Shown here one piece after another: positions 17,992-26,332 of a stretch of 64,000 nucleotides of DNA. Position 1 is the first letter of the stretch. Each line of letters opens with the position of its first letter. The position numbers were made by a program, and so were the translations under genes. This DNA is from Mariprofundus ferrinatatus (lineage in GTDB: Bacteria; Pseudomonadota; Zetaproteobacteria; Mariprofundales; Mariprofundaceae). The notes under the pieces are model-generated. The model worked only from the letters and a program-made list of their open reading frames with translations, made no database searches and had not been told where the DNA came from. The stretch spans positions 1,550,001 to 1,614,000 of the forward strand of contig NZ_CP018800.1 in NCBI RefSeq assembly GCF_002795825.1, read 5' to 3'.

Positions 17992-18049
17992 CCGGCATCG
18001 CGCTTATCTGCTGCTGTATCAACCCGGCACAGAGCCCCAAATATCCCAG

Positions 18050-18079
18050 TTGACACTGTGATTTTTTTGACCCTACAGT
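18050..18079 (+). promoter_or_regulatory. Sigma-70-like promoter of the acidic lipoprotein gene
   Basis: Consensus TTGACA (18050-18055) is followed after 18 bp by TACAGT (18074-18079), 60 bases before the start codon. The region between it and the gene contains a short G/C-rich palindrome (cctccccgtggggg). Confidence 0.5.
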
Positions 18080-18138
18080 GCGGCCTCCCCGTGGGGGAAT
18101 TATTTGGCGTACACGCGCCCTTCAAGGACACAAAAGAT

Positions 18139-18423
18139 ATGAATAAGCTCCACCTGTTGGTACTCGCTGCTGTTGCGGCCATGACACTGTCTGCCTGCAG
18201 CGGAAACAATGACGCAAGCAGTACCGCTCCTGCATCAGAAGCTGTAGCTGAAGCACCTGCGGCAGTAGAAACTTCTGCAGCAGCTGATGAAGCCGATGCT
18301 GCTGTTACTGAAGAGGCAATCCCGGCTGATGAAGAAGCAGCCCCGGCTGATGAAGAGGCAGCCCCTGAGGAAGCACCCGAGAGCAATGGTGACACCCCAG
18401 TGGAAGATAACTCCAACGTATAA
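18139..18423 (+). CDS. Small acidic, Ala/Glu-rich lipoprotein
   Basis: 94-residue lipoprotein: signal peptide, lipobox TLSAC (lipidated Cys near residue 20), and a low-complexity mature part made almost only of Ala, Glu, Pro, Asp and Ser. It includes two tandem copies of a PADEEAA unit, so slippage or recombination could vary its length. Strongly negatively charged; probably extended. No family recognised. Start at the ATG at 18139, with AAGGA upstream; an in-frame ATG at 18058 overlaps the promoter. It has its own promoter and terminator, so it is monocistronic. Confidence 0.8.
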   Translation: MNKLHLLVLAAVAAMTLSACSGNNDASSTAPASEAVAEAPAAVETSAAADEADAAVTEEAIPADEEAAPADEEAAPEEAPESNGDTPVEDNSNV

Positions 18424-18434
18424 AAAAACAGACT

Positions 18435-18460
18435 GGGCCCGGTTGATCCGGGCCCTTTCA
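18435..18460 (+). terminator. Intrinsic terminator of the acidic lipoprotein gene
   Basis: Eight-bp G/C-only stem gggcccgg / ccgggccc (18435-18442 with 18448-18455) with a 5-nt loop, followed by TTTCATTT, 11 bases after the stop. Confidence 0.85.
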
Positions 18461-18530
18461 TTTCCGGCATACGATGCCGGCAAGGGTAGTCAGCCCCGGT
18501 TCATTTCAAGCTCTGATGCATTGTGATTAC

Positions 18531-19133
18531 TCACCAGAACCATCCGCCACGATCCAGGTCATTTTGGCACTGTTTGAGCTGGGCACTGTAGATCGAGGCC
18601 TTCGCCTTCACCTTCTTGGCCACCTGAATCAGCCACGGTTTTCTATTATAGGTTTTGCGTTTCCAGCCGCCGTGTCCTTCGTGATAGGCAAGGTACTGGT
18701 TGTAGGCATCCCATTTGGAGATTCCGAGTGTTTTATAGGAGTAGTTGCCATACCAGCCGATAAAGTCGGTGGCATCCTCGAAATCATCGCGATCGGCTCC
18801 CCAGCTGCCAGCCTTATCCTTGTACCAATCCCAGGTATCATCCTTCACCTGCGCATAACCGTAGGCATCGGATTTGCGACCAAATGGAATAAAGCCGAGC
18901 AGATAATCCCTAGGGGCCTTGGCATCAGCGCGGAAACGGGACTCCTGCCAGATAATTGCCAGCTGCACGTGTACCGGCACGCCCCACTTCTTGAATGAGT
19001 CGTAACTGTACTCGTACCAGTCATCCTTTTCTTTGAATATGGCGCAGGCATTATCAACATTTCTCGGTGGTCCGCTGGCACAGGCTGCCAGCGAAAAGAG
19101 GCATGCGATCAGCAGCAGCCTTGCAGCCGGCAT
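18531..19133 (-). CDS. Lipoprotein lytic transglycosylase (SLT fold)
   Basis: 200-residue outer-membrane-type lipoprotein. Signal peptide with lipobox LAAC (lipidated C18), then a lysozyme-like SLT domain with catalytic Glu64 in IIWQESRFR, the GYAQ motif (YGYAQVKDDTW) and the NYxxYHEG-type C-terminal motif (NQYLAYHEGHGGW). Expected to cleave peptidoglycan glycan strands. This resembles a short proteobacterial 'transglycosylase SLT domain' subfamily rather than MltA-F. Its ATG lies 2 bases after the stop of the large FAD/Fe-S oxidoreductase gene, so it is the second gene of that operon. Confidence 0.88.
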   Translation of the reverse strand: MPAARLLLIACLFSLAACASGPPRNVDNACAIFKEKDDWYEYSYDSFKKWGVPVHVQLAIIWQESRFRADAKAPRDYLLGFIPFGRKSDAYGYAQVKDDTWDWYKDKAGSWGADRDDFEDATDFIGWYGNYSYKTLGISKWDAYNQYLAYHEGHGGWKRKTYNRKPWLIQVAKKVKAKASIYSAQLKQCQNDLDRGGWFW

Positions 19134-19135
19134 GA

Positions 19136-22100
19136 TTACATTAGTACGCGGTCAATGCCGCCGCTCTTCACCTTCTTAATGAACTGCTTCTGCCACTCTT
19201 CACCATGCAGATGGCGGGCCAGTTCAATGACGATGTAGTCGGCTTGCACTCCGCTCTGCCCCTCCAGTCTCGAGAGGCCCTGCAGACACGACGGGCAGGA
19301 GGTAAGCACCTTCTGCTCCCCTTTGCCGGGCAACTGGGCGCGCGCGAGCTCCATCTGCTCTTCCTTGCGGGTGCGGATCTTGCCGGCAATAGCCGGATGC
19401 GCCACCGCCATGGTGCCCGCTTCGCCGCAACACTCTTCCGATTTCACCGCATCCTGACCCAGCAGCGACTCAATCGCCGCCTTGCTGCCGTGACGTTTCA
19501 GCGGAGAGTGGCAAGGCACGTGATACATGTATTCTGCACCGCTTACTCGCTCGGTTTTCACACCCTGCTCCATCAGGTATTCGTGGATATCAATCAGTGG
19601 TGCCCCGGGGAAAACCTGCTCCAGTTCATACTTGGTCAACTGGTCGTAACAGGTACCACAGGAAACAATCACCGCCTCGAAATCGAGATAGGAGAGCGCA
19701 TTGCGGATCCTGTGAAACTGCACCCTGTTGTCGTATGAAATCTTGTCACCCTGCTCATGGTCGCCGCTGGCCGTTGATGGGTAACCACAACAGAGATAGG
19801 AGGGAGGAAGCACCACATTGACGCCGAGATCGAAAAGCATCGCCTGTGTAGCCAACCCAACCTCTGAGAATAGTCGCTCCGAGCCACAGCCGGGGAAGTA
19901 GAATACCGCCCGTCCATTGGCCTTGTTGGGATCGCGAAGAACCGGAATCATGTTCTTGTCGCTCGACTCGATACCGAGCCGCTGGCGTGCAGTGCCAGCC
20001 TTGAGAGCCGGTAGTGGCCGTTCAATAAAATTAATCACCTGGGCCTGTACGCCTTCGAGGTTACGGCTCGCTGCCGGAGTATTACGCACCAGCCCGCTCA
20101 TTCTGCCCAGCCTGTTAAGCATGCGATGGCCCGAATAACCCCAGCGAATCACAGTCTCGCGCATAAAGCGGACGGCATTGGGGTTCTGCAGGGTAAGGAA
20201 CATCAACGAGAGCTTCGAACCGAGGTTCATCTTCGCCTGCCCCTTGGATTTCAGCAGCGCGCGCATGTTTTCGGTGACATGGCCGAAATCGATATTGACC
20301 GGACACGGTGTTTCGCACTTGTGGCAGATTGTGCAGTGATCGGCCAGATCCTGCATGCCGGAGAACTGCTCGAACGAGATTCCCGATCCGGTCTGCGACT
20401 CGTAAAGAAATGCCTCGATCATCGCACCGGTCGCCTGAATCTTGTTGCGAGGGCTGTAAAGCATATTGGCGCGCGGAAAATGCGTATTGCAGACAGGCTT
20501 GCACTTTCCACAGCGCAGGCAGGGTGAGATTTCATCGGAGAGCTCGGTCAGATCCGCCGCCTCAAGAATCATCGACTCCATCTTCAGCAGGTTGAAACTC
20601 GGCGTATAGCTAAGCTGCAGATCTGTATCGGGCATCAGCTTACCGCGGTTAAAGAGGTGATCGGGATCGACGCGCTTGAGGTAATCAGCCGTCTCCTTCA
20701 GCAACTCCCTGTCCATGTATTCAAGCTTGGTGATGCCTATTCCGTGCTCACCGGAGATCACGCCACCGAGCTCCACCGCCTTGGCCATCACCTTCTCCAC
20801 CACACGGTGCGCCTTCTTCATCATGGGGTAATCGTTCGAGTTGACCGGAATATTGGTATGTACGTTACCATCGCCTGCGTGCATATGGGTGGCGACCACA
20901 ATTCGGCCCGAAAGCGCCTGCTTATGCGCCTTCTTCACGCCTTCGGTCAGCGATTCATGGCCCCGCAGCATGTCGCAGAGTGGCCCCTCCACCTCATTGC
21001 GATAGGAGATGCGCTTGGCACCGCGCTGGATCACCCGAAAAAGAGATTCATTGCGCTTGTATTCGATCCCCTCAAGAAGATGCGCCACCTCTTTGGCCGG
21101 CTCATCCAGTTTTTTCAGAAGGCGACACCAGTTCTCACGCGTTGTGGCGATCAGTTTCAGGCAGCCGTCCAGCTTTTCGGTCAGGTATGGATCATCATCC
21201 AGATCCAGGTCGCTTGTCTCCAGCCGGTTGCCGCTGATGCGGTCACGGGCATTGTGAAGATAGGCGGCAATCGACTCCAGCGCCTCCTTCTTGTTGGTGA
21301 TCGAGTTCTCGATATTCAAATGTTCAACGTAATCGTTGTACTCGGAGAGGCGATCGAGAGGAATCACCACATCTTCATTGAGTTTGAAGGCCCGAGTGTG
21401 GCGTGCGATAGCTGCCATACGGCCACGATCGCCCCAGAAGCGTTTACGGTCGGCAGGTGTAATGGCCACAAAGCCTTCGCCATTGCCCTTGGAGGTAATG
21501 CGGCAGATATCGGCGCAGGCACTGCCGACAGCAGCCTCATCATCACCGGAAACGTCGATCAGCAGGACAACACGTGGCGCCTCTCGACGGGTCGATTTGG
21601 AGATATACTCTATCGCCTTGACATACTTTTCGTCGAAATGTTCGAGCCCTTCCAGATGGGCTTCCGGCAATCCATCAACATGGTGTTTGATATCGACCAT
21701 CGCTTTGGTCGCATCGGAGAGCTCCTGACCGAAAAATTCACAGCAGACGGTACGCGTGACCGCAAACGGACGATGCAGTACGAATGTCGCTTCAACAATC
21801 AGCCCGTCAGTACCCTCTTTCTGGATACCGGGAAGACCACCCATTGCCTTGCGCGTAACATCCTTGCCGAGACCCTCCTTCCGGAATACCGAACCGGGAA
21901 GCAGCAGCTTCTCTTCGCTGATCCTGTGGCCGGATATCGAATCGGTATGCACGAGGTGAAACTCCACCTCCTTCTCGGTATGCACCTTGCCCATATTGTG
22001 GTTCATGCGGGTAACCTCAAGCCAGTTACCCTCTGCGGTCACCATCTTCCAGCTGAGCAGGTTATCGACACAGGTTCCCCATATCACTGCATGTTTGCCG

Positions 22101-22945
22101 CCGGCATTGGAGGCGACATTACCACCGATGGTGCAAGCCCATAGACTGGTCGGATCGGTAGCAAACACATTGGGGAGACTCGCCTCCATCACCTTGCCTG
22201 TAACCGCACCAGCACCTGCCTTGATCGTGGCTACTTTACCCATCTTACCGACATCATTTGTTTCGACATCACCGATAAAATCCAGTTTTTCCAGGTTGAT
22301 CATTACCGCATTATTGGAGAGCGGTACCGAGCCGCCACAGAGGCCTGTACCGCCGCCACGTGGAATGACCACCAGCTCCAGTTCGGCGACCGCACGGATC
22401 AATCCCGGGATCTCATCGGCCGAATCGGGGGTTAACACACAGAACGGTGCATGGTGACGCCAATCGGTGGCATCAGTGGCATGATGGGTCAGCGTAAACG
22501 CATCGAAATGAACATTGTTCGGGTGGGTGTGTCTGGCAAAAGCACGGCGAGCCTTTTTTCGTTTGACCGGCTCCTGGTCGAACCATGTATAAAAATCTTC
22601 CAGCATACGGCCGGTGCAGGCCGCCACCTTCTGGGCACGCGGATTGTCCGAAGCACCCTTGGTGATGCGCGCCAGTCGGTCGTAATGGCGCTGATGCATC
22701 TGCTGGCGCCGTTTCTGGTTATTCAGAAGGTCGTTACGCAGAAACACATTGCGCTCCACCACCCAGAGGTCGCCGAGAATCTCGAACAGCATACGGGCGG
22801 AACGGCCGGTACGCCGCTGGGTACGCAGCACATTCAGATCATCCCATGCATCCTCGCCCAAAAAGCGGATGACAATTTCCCGATCTGAATATGAGGTGTA
22901 GTTGTAAGGTATCTCGCGGATATTCTCGGACAAACAGTACTCCAT
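19136..22945 (-). CDS. Fused FAD-linked oxidase and Fe-S (CCG-domain) oxidoreductase
   Basis: 1269-residue fusion. An N-terminal DUF3683-type region (about 1-150) is followed by a PCMH FAD-binding domain (IPRGGGTGLCGGSVPL near residue 190), a vanillyl-alcohol-oxidase-type C-terminal domain ending in SGEHGIGITK, two 4Fe-4S motifs (CLRCGKCKPVC and CTICHKCETPC), and two cysteine-rich CCG domains (PGCGSER...LCCGYP and CHSP...ECCGEAG). This unites what GlcD/Dld and GlcF/LldE do in separate subunits: 2-hydroxyacid (lactate or glycolate type) oxidation with electrons passed through Fe-S centres, probably to quinone. Substrate unknown. The start has no good ribosome site. Confidence 0.9.
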   Translation of the reverse strand: MEYCLSENIREIPYNYTSYSDREIVIRFLGEDAWDDLNVLRTQRRTGRSARMLFEILGDLWVVERNVFLRNDLLNNQKRRQQMHQRHYDRLARITKGASDNPRAQKVAACTGRMLEDFYTWFDQEPVKRKKARRAFARHTHPNNVHFDAFTLTHHATDATDWRHHAPFCVLTPDSADEIPGLIRAVAELELVVIPRGGGTGLCGGSVPLSNNAVMINLEKLDFIGDVETNDVGKMGKVATIKAGAGAVTGKVMEASLPNVFATDPTSLWACTIGGNVASNAGGKHAVIWGTCVDNLLSWKMVTAEGNWLEVTRMNHNMGKVHTEKEVEFHLVHTDSISGHRISEEKLLLPGSVFRKEGLGKDVTRKAMGGLPGIQKEGTDGLIVEATFVLHRPFAVTRTVCCEFFGQELSDATKAMVDIKHHVDGLPEAHLEGLEHFDEKYVKAIEYISKSTRREAPRVVLLIDVSGDDEAAVGSACADICRITSKGNGEGFVAITPADRKRFWGDRGRMAAIARHTRAFKLNEDVVIPLDRLSEYNDYVEHLNIENSITNKKEALESIAAYLHNARDRISGNRLETSDLDLDDDPYLTEKLDGCLKLIATTRENWCRLLKKLDEPAKEVAHLLEGIEYKRNESLFRVIQRGAKRISYRNEVEGPLCDMLRGHESLTEGVKKAHKQALSGRIVVATHMHAGDGNVHTNIPVNSNDYPMMKKAHRVVEKVMAKAVELGGVISGEHGIGITKLEYMDRELLKETADYLKRVDPDHLFNRGKLMPDTDLQLSYTPSFNLLKMESMILEAADLTELSDEISPCLRCGKCKPVCNTHFPRANMLYSPRNKIQATGAMIEAFLYESQTGSGISFEQFSGMQDLADHCTICHKCETPCPVNIDFGHVTENMRALLKSKGQAKMNLGSKLSLMFLTLQNPNAVRFMRETVIRWGYSGHRMLNRLGRMSGLVRNTPAASRNLEGVQAQVINFIERPLPALKAGTARQRLGIESSDKNMIPVLRDPNKANGRAVFYFPGCGSERLFSEVGLATQAMLFDLGVNVVLPPSYLCCGYPSTASGDHEQGDKISYDNRVQFHRIRNALSYLDFEAVIVSCGTCYDQLTKYELEQVFPGAPLIDIHEYLMEQGVKTERVSGAEYMYHVPCHSPLKRHGSKAAIESLLGQDAVKSEECCGEAGTMAVAHPAIAGKIRTRKEEQMELARAQLPGKGEQKVLTSCPSCLQGLSRLEGQSGVQADYIVIELARHLHGEEWQKQFIKKVKSGGIDRVLM

Positions 22946-23144
22946 GTGTTCGGCGTTCAGCTCTGACGCGCACGCAGCATAATGGTGACAGGAGATGAAT
23001 AAAACCTTAATTCACAATAAATGCCTGTTTGGGCCACCCCGAATCGCACAGAGGAGAGCAGGGAGTTCTGCCGAACAGCTCTGTTTTCAATGTATCCCGG
23101 GGCGGTTACCATGGCGGCCAATCGGTCATTTGGAGTGATTATTT

Positions 23145-23342
23145 ATGAAAAAGAGTACCCGGGTTATGGACATTATTATTTTCGGCGTCTGCCTGTTCGG
23201 CGTCCTGATACTGTTTGAATACCGGGCTGAGGCTGGCGACAAGATACTGTGGGGGCTTGGCATACCACTTGCCATCATCGGCGTTTTCTTCGGCTTCAGG
23301 GCCGCCAATCCCGATCTTGTTCCCGGCAAAGGGGATGACTGA
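23145..23342 (+). CDS. Small two-helix membrane protein
   Basis: 65-residue protein with two hydrophobic helices (about 8-25 and 34-53) and charged ends; GGAG lies about 12 bases before the ATG. I do not recognise a family. It stands alone between the divergent FAD/Fe-S gene and the PPK2 gene, 83 bases upstream of the latter on the same strand, so it could be the first gene of the PPK2 transcript. Confidence 0.65.
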   Translation: MKKSTRVMDIIIFGVCLFGVLILFEYRAEAGDKILWGLGIPLAIIGVFFGFRAANPDLVPGKGDD

Positions 23343-23425
23343 ACCAATAAGTCACACGCTGAGTCGCTATCATTGATTCGCCAGAATCATTCGATATAAT
23401 GCCAAGTCCTTTAGGAGGGCTTGCC

Positions 23426-24346
23426 ATGACAACCGCTAAAACACAGGAAGAGAATAATGTCCTGGAGTTAAACAAGGAGCCGAAAGCGGCTGCGAAAGCG
23501 CTGGATGAGAAGCTGGATCTCTCATCGAAAGCGGCCCTCCTGCAAAGTTTCAAGAGCGGTGAATATCCGTACAAAGAGAAACTGAAAAATGCCGATTACG
23601 AGGAAGAGAAAAACAAGCTGCAGATCGAACTTCTGAAGATGCAGAACTGGGTTCGTGATTCAGGCCAGAAGATTGTCATGATCTTCGAAGGGCGCGATGC
23701 CGCCGGCAAGGGCGGCACCATCAAACGTATTAATGAACACCTCAATCCTCGTCACGCCCATGTTGTTGCACTGGAAAAACCGAATGACCGCGAGCAGGGA
23801 CAGTGGTATTTCCAACGCTACATTCAACACCTGCCAACCGAGGGCGAAATCGTGCTCTTCGACCGCTCCTGGTATAACCGTGCCGGTGTTGAGCGGGTGA
23901 TGAACTTCTGCTCGCCCACCGATTACCTGGAATTCATGCGCCAGACCCCTGAACTGGAGCGCCTGATGGTTCGCAGCGGCATCAAACTTTTCAAATTCTG
24001 GTTCTCCGTATCGCGTGATGAGCAGCTGCGCCGTTTCCAGTCTCGCAAGCAGGATCCTCTCAAACAGTGGAAGCTGAGCCCTGTCGACATCGCTTCGCTG
24101 GACAAGTGGGATGACTATTCAGAAGCGAAAGAGGCTATGTTCTTCTATACCGACACCGCCGATGCTCCATGGACCGTGATCAAGTCGAATGACAAAAAGC
24201 GTGCCCGCATCAACTGTATGCGCTACATACTTAACAGCCTGCCCTACCCTGACAAAGATCCGGAAGTGGTTCTTCCACCCGATCCGAAACTGGTGGGAAG
24301 TGCCGCCGAACTGTTCAGCAAAGACGCTCTGCCATCGTCATTTTAA
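23426..24346 (+). CDS. ppk2: Polyphosphate kinase 2 family protein
   Basis: 306-residue soluble kinase that transfers phosphate between inorganic polyphosphate and a nucleoside diphosphate (ADP/GDP). Walker A is FEGRDAAGKGGTIKR (about residues 89-103), Walker B is LFDRSWYNRAGVE, and the lid region contains the basic block (QSRKQDPLKQWKLS). Length and layout fit single-domain class I PPK2. The first 60 residues form the family's N-terminal extension. Start at 23426 with AGGAGG 8 bases upstream. The enzyme may regenerate ATP from polyphosphate or store phosphate. A small helical gene follows after 23 bases. Confidence 0.93.
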   Translation: MTTAKTQEENNVLELNKEPKAAAKALDEKLDLSSKAALLQSFKSGEYPYKEKLKNADYEEEKNKLQIELLKMQNWVRDSGQKIVMIFEGRDAAGKGGTIKRINEHLNPRHAHVVALEKPNDREQGQWYFQRYIQHLPTEGEIVLFDRSWYNRAGVERVMNFCSPTDYLEFMRQTPELERLMVRSGIKLFKFWFSVSRDEQLRRFQSRKQDPLKQWKLSPVDIASLDKWDDYSEAKEAMFFYTDTADAPWTVIKSNDKKRARINCMRYILNSLPYPDKDPEVVLPPDPKLVGSAAELFSKDALPSSF

Positions 24347-24369
24347 TCGGAAGTATCGGGAGAACATTT

Positions 24370-24585
24370 ATGGAATCCAGCCAGTCAAAACATGCACACC
24401 ATGTTGTTAAATCGTTCAAGAAAATAATTCCGGACGATGCCAGCTCAATCCTGAGCGCCGAGCATTACGAAGAGCTGGCCCTGCTGATTGAAGCAGCAAT
24501 CGACTCTGCACTGGTGGATCAGCTGGAGGCGGCATCCAATATCGCTAAAAAGGCGGCCAAAGAGATCAAGGCACTGGGACGCTGA
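24370..24585 (+). CDS. Small helical protein downstream of ppk2
   Basis: 71-residue soluble, largely helical and acidic/amphipathic protein with a His pair near the N-terminus (HAHHVVKSFKKIIPDD). No family recognised. GGGAG lies about 8 bases before the ATG, and the gene begins 23 bases after ppk2, so both are probably one transcript; a role with polyphosphate or the kinase is only suggested by position. Its stop codon lies in one arm of an inverted repeat shared with the convergent gene. Confidence 0.7.
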   Translation: MESSQSKHAHHVVKSFKKIIPDDASSILSAEHYEELALLIEAAIDSALVDQLEAASNIAKKAAKEIKALGR

Positions 24586-24619
24586 TTCAAGCCTGAAAAG
24601 CGTACCGCCTTTGAATCAG
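24582..24619. repeat. Inverted repeat spanning the stops of two convergent genes
   Basis: Arms ctgattcaa (24582-24590) and ttgaatcag (24611-24619) are perfect complements separated by 20 bases. Each arm contains the stop codon of one of the two convergent genes. There is no T-run, so it may be a weak bidirectional transcript-end structure. Confidence 0.45.
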
Positions 24620-25248
24620 TAGGTCAGCAGCGGTGTCTGGTGAATATACTCGGGATGCTCCAGTTCTCCCAGCATGAAATGGGCAACATCTTTACGCGAG
24701 ATCTTTCCCGCCTTAACGCCCGTCAGGTCGGTTAACACGCGATAGTTACCTGTTTTGGCTGTTCTGGTCAGCAGTGCAGGGCGAATAATGGTCCAGTCGC
24801 AATCGCTTGCCCGGATGATCTCCTCCTGACGGTTCTTATCGTCATATAGATGTTTCAGCAAAACCGGACGCGTCACTTTGTCGTAAAGAAAACCACCATG
24901 GCCTTCGCTATCGCCTGCGCCGATTCCGGTTACCGCCAGCAGCCGTTTGACCCCGGCACGCTTCATGCCGCTCAGAACATTCCTGCTCCCTTCAGAGAAG
25001 AGGTTGACCGGTTTGCTGGATGGAACCATACCCACGGTAATGCACACGGCATCCTGCCCGACGCATGCCCCCTCAACGATCTTACGGGTATGGATATCCC
25101 CCTGTCGCACCTTCAGCCGTTTATGCGGGTGGTCGTCGAATACCGACTTGTCACGCATTAAAGCCGTTACATAGTGTCCTGCATCAATTGCCTGTTTCAC
25201 CAGTTCCAGGCCGATGCCGCGCGATGCGCCAATGATCAGGATTTTCAT
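24616..25248 (-). CDS. NmrA/SDR-a5-like NAD(P)-binding protein
   Basis: 210-residue atypical SDR with the N-terminal NAD(P) motif MKILIIGASRGIGLELV, then VRQGDIHT and VTGIGAGDSEGHGGF. The YxxxK pair is not obvious, as in the NAD(P)H-binding (NmrA/SDR_a5) group whose members sense or reduce unknown substrates. Start at the ATG at 25248 with AGGAG 5 bases upstream; the upstream in-frame extension (to 25326) runs into the rpsT terminator and has no ribosome site. Confidence 0.82.
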   Translation of the reverse strand: MKILIIGASRGIGLELVKQAIDAGHYVTALMRDKSVFDDHPHKRLKVRQGDIHTRKIVEGACVGQDAVCITVGMVPSSKPVNLFSEGSRNVLSGMKRAGVKRLLAVTGIGAGDSEGHGGFLYDKVTRPVLLKHLYDDKNRQEEIIRASDCDWTIIRPALLTRTAKTGNYRVLTDLTGVKAGKISRKDVAHFMLGELEHPEYIHQTPLLTY

Positions 25249-25303
25249 TCGCTCTCCTAAACTCCATTCCGGATTCCGCTGAACGAACCCTACATTATCA
25301 GGA

Positions 25304-25343
25304 ACAAAAAAAAGCCCGCCGGACAAATAGTCGGACGGGCTTT
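25304..25343 (-). terminator. Intrinsic terminator of rpsT
   Basis: An A/T-flanked stem of about 12 bp (aaagcccgccgga with tcggacgggcttt, one bulged A) ends in eight T on the minus strand (plus-strand a-run at 25306-25313), 20 bases after the rpsT stop. Confidence 0.85.
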
Positions 25344-25363
25344 AGAAAATCGGATGCGCGCTA

Positions 25364-25627
25364 TCAGGCGATCGCTTTAACCTTTGCATTCAGGCGGGAG
25401 ACGCGACGGGCTGCCTGATTGGAATGAATCTGGTTCTTGCGGCCGGCACGATCGATCAGCGAAGTAGCCTCACGCAGTGCAACAGTTGCGTTCTCTTTGT
25501 CGCCGGCATCAACAGCAGCCAGTACCTTCTTGATTGCAGTACGCATAGAAGATTTCTGCGTGCGGTTCTGCAGACGTTTTTTCTGATCCTGTCGTGCACG
25601 TTTCAGTGCAGATGCATGGTTTGCCAC
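25364..25627 (-). CDS. rpsT: 30S ribosomal protein S20
   Basis: 87 residues, the normal S20 length. It begins (M)ANHASALKRARQ and continues with the basic helical bundle (KKRLQNRTQKSSMRTAIKK) that binds 16S rRNA, ending with the conserved NQAARRVSRLNAKV. The start is GTG at 25627, preceded by AAGGAG at 9 bases, which fixes the N-terminus on the family consensus. S20 of E. coli is also started at a rare codon and autoregulated through it; whether that holds here is not known. Monocistronic, with its own terminator. Confidence 0.96.
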   Translation of the reverse strand: MANHASALKRARQDQKKRLQNRTQKSSMRTAIKKVLAAVDAGDKENATVALREATSLIDRAGRKNQIHSNQAARRVSRLNAKVKAIA

Positions 25628-25808
25628 GTTTACTTGCTCCTTGCAGCCTCTCAACTGCCCTTGATATGGGCGCGGAACAATACCGTTTCGCACTAGACTG
25701 TCAACTGATTACTTGCTGATAAAGCGGGTGCACAAAATGAAAAATGGGTCTATGCTCGCCACTGTAATGCAGACGCATTATGGAAAGTTTCGATTGTTAG
25801 GGGGAATC

Positions 25809-26258
25809 ATGAAAGTTTCAGATGTAATGTCTCGGGGCAGTCTAACCTGCAAGGCAGGCGACTCGTTGCACGATGCAACGCAAAAAATGGTTATGCGCCG
25901 CTGTGGCTCGCTGCCTGTGGTTGATGACAAAGATGAGAGCAAGCTGATCGGCATCGTCACCATTCGCGACACCATGCTGCCGCTGTATCCGAATTTCGGC
26001 GAGTATATCCATGACGCAAAAACCGCTCGCGATTTCGAGGATATGGAAGAAAATTATAAGCGTGTCATGTGCATGAAGATCAGGGATGTCATGACACCCG
26101 ATCCGATGACCGTCGCCTCCGACACTCCGGTGCTGAAAGCAGCTTCTTATATGGGCCTGAAGAACCTGCGTCGAATCCCGGTTGTCGATGATGGCAAGCT
26201 TGTCGGCATGATCAGCATTGGTGATATCAACCGTGGCATGTTTATCCATAACGGCTGA
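25809..26258 (+). CDS. Tandem CBS-domain protein
   Basis: 149-residue soluble protein consisting only of two CBS domains (about 1-65 and 85-149), which usually bind adenosyl ligands such as AMP, ATP or S-adenosylmethionine. KVSDVMS and KIRDVMTPDP open the two repeats, and each ends with the family RRCGSLPVVDD or RRIPVVDD signature. No enzyme or channel domain is attached. Start at 25809 with AGGGGG upstream. Followed by a terminator, so monocistronic. Confidence 0.9.
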   Translation: MKVSDVMSRGSLTCKAGDSLHDATQKMVMRRCGSLPVVDDKDESKLIGIVTIRDTMLPLYPNFGEYIHDAKTARDFEDMEENYKRVMCMKIRDVMTPDPMTVASDTPVLKAASYMGLKNLRRIPVVDDGKLVGMISIGDINRGMFIHNG

Positions 26259-26281
26259 TTTTTTTGTTGCTGCACAACTTT

Positions 26282-26313
26282 CAGGCCCCGGCTTTTGTCG
26301 GGGCCTGTTTTGT
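26282..26313 (+). terminator. Intrinsic terminator after the CBS-domain gene
   Basis: Nine-bp stem caggccccg / cggggcctg (26282-26290 with 26299-26307) with an 8-nt loop, followed by TTTTGTTT, 24 bases after the stop. Confidence 0.85.
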
Positions 26314-26332
26314 TTAAAGGTAAGGATTAAAC

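Noticed and set aside
20657-22144. 495-codon open frame on the plus strand
   Set aside because: It is antisense to the FAD/Fe-S fusion, has no recognisable domain, and its composition is explained by the codon use of the opposite strand.
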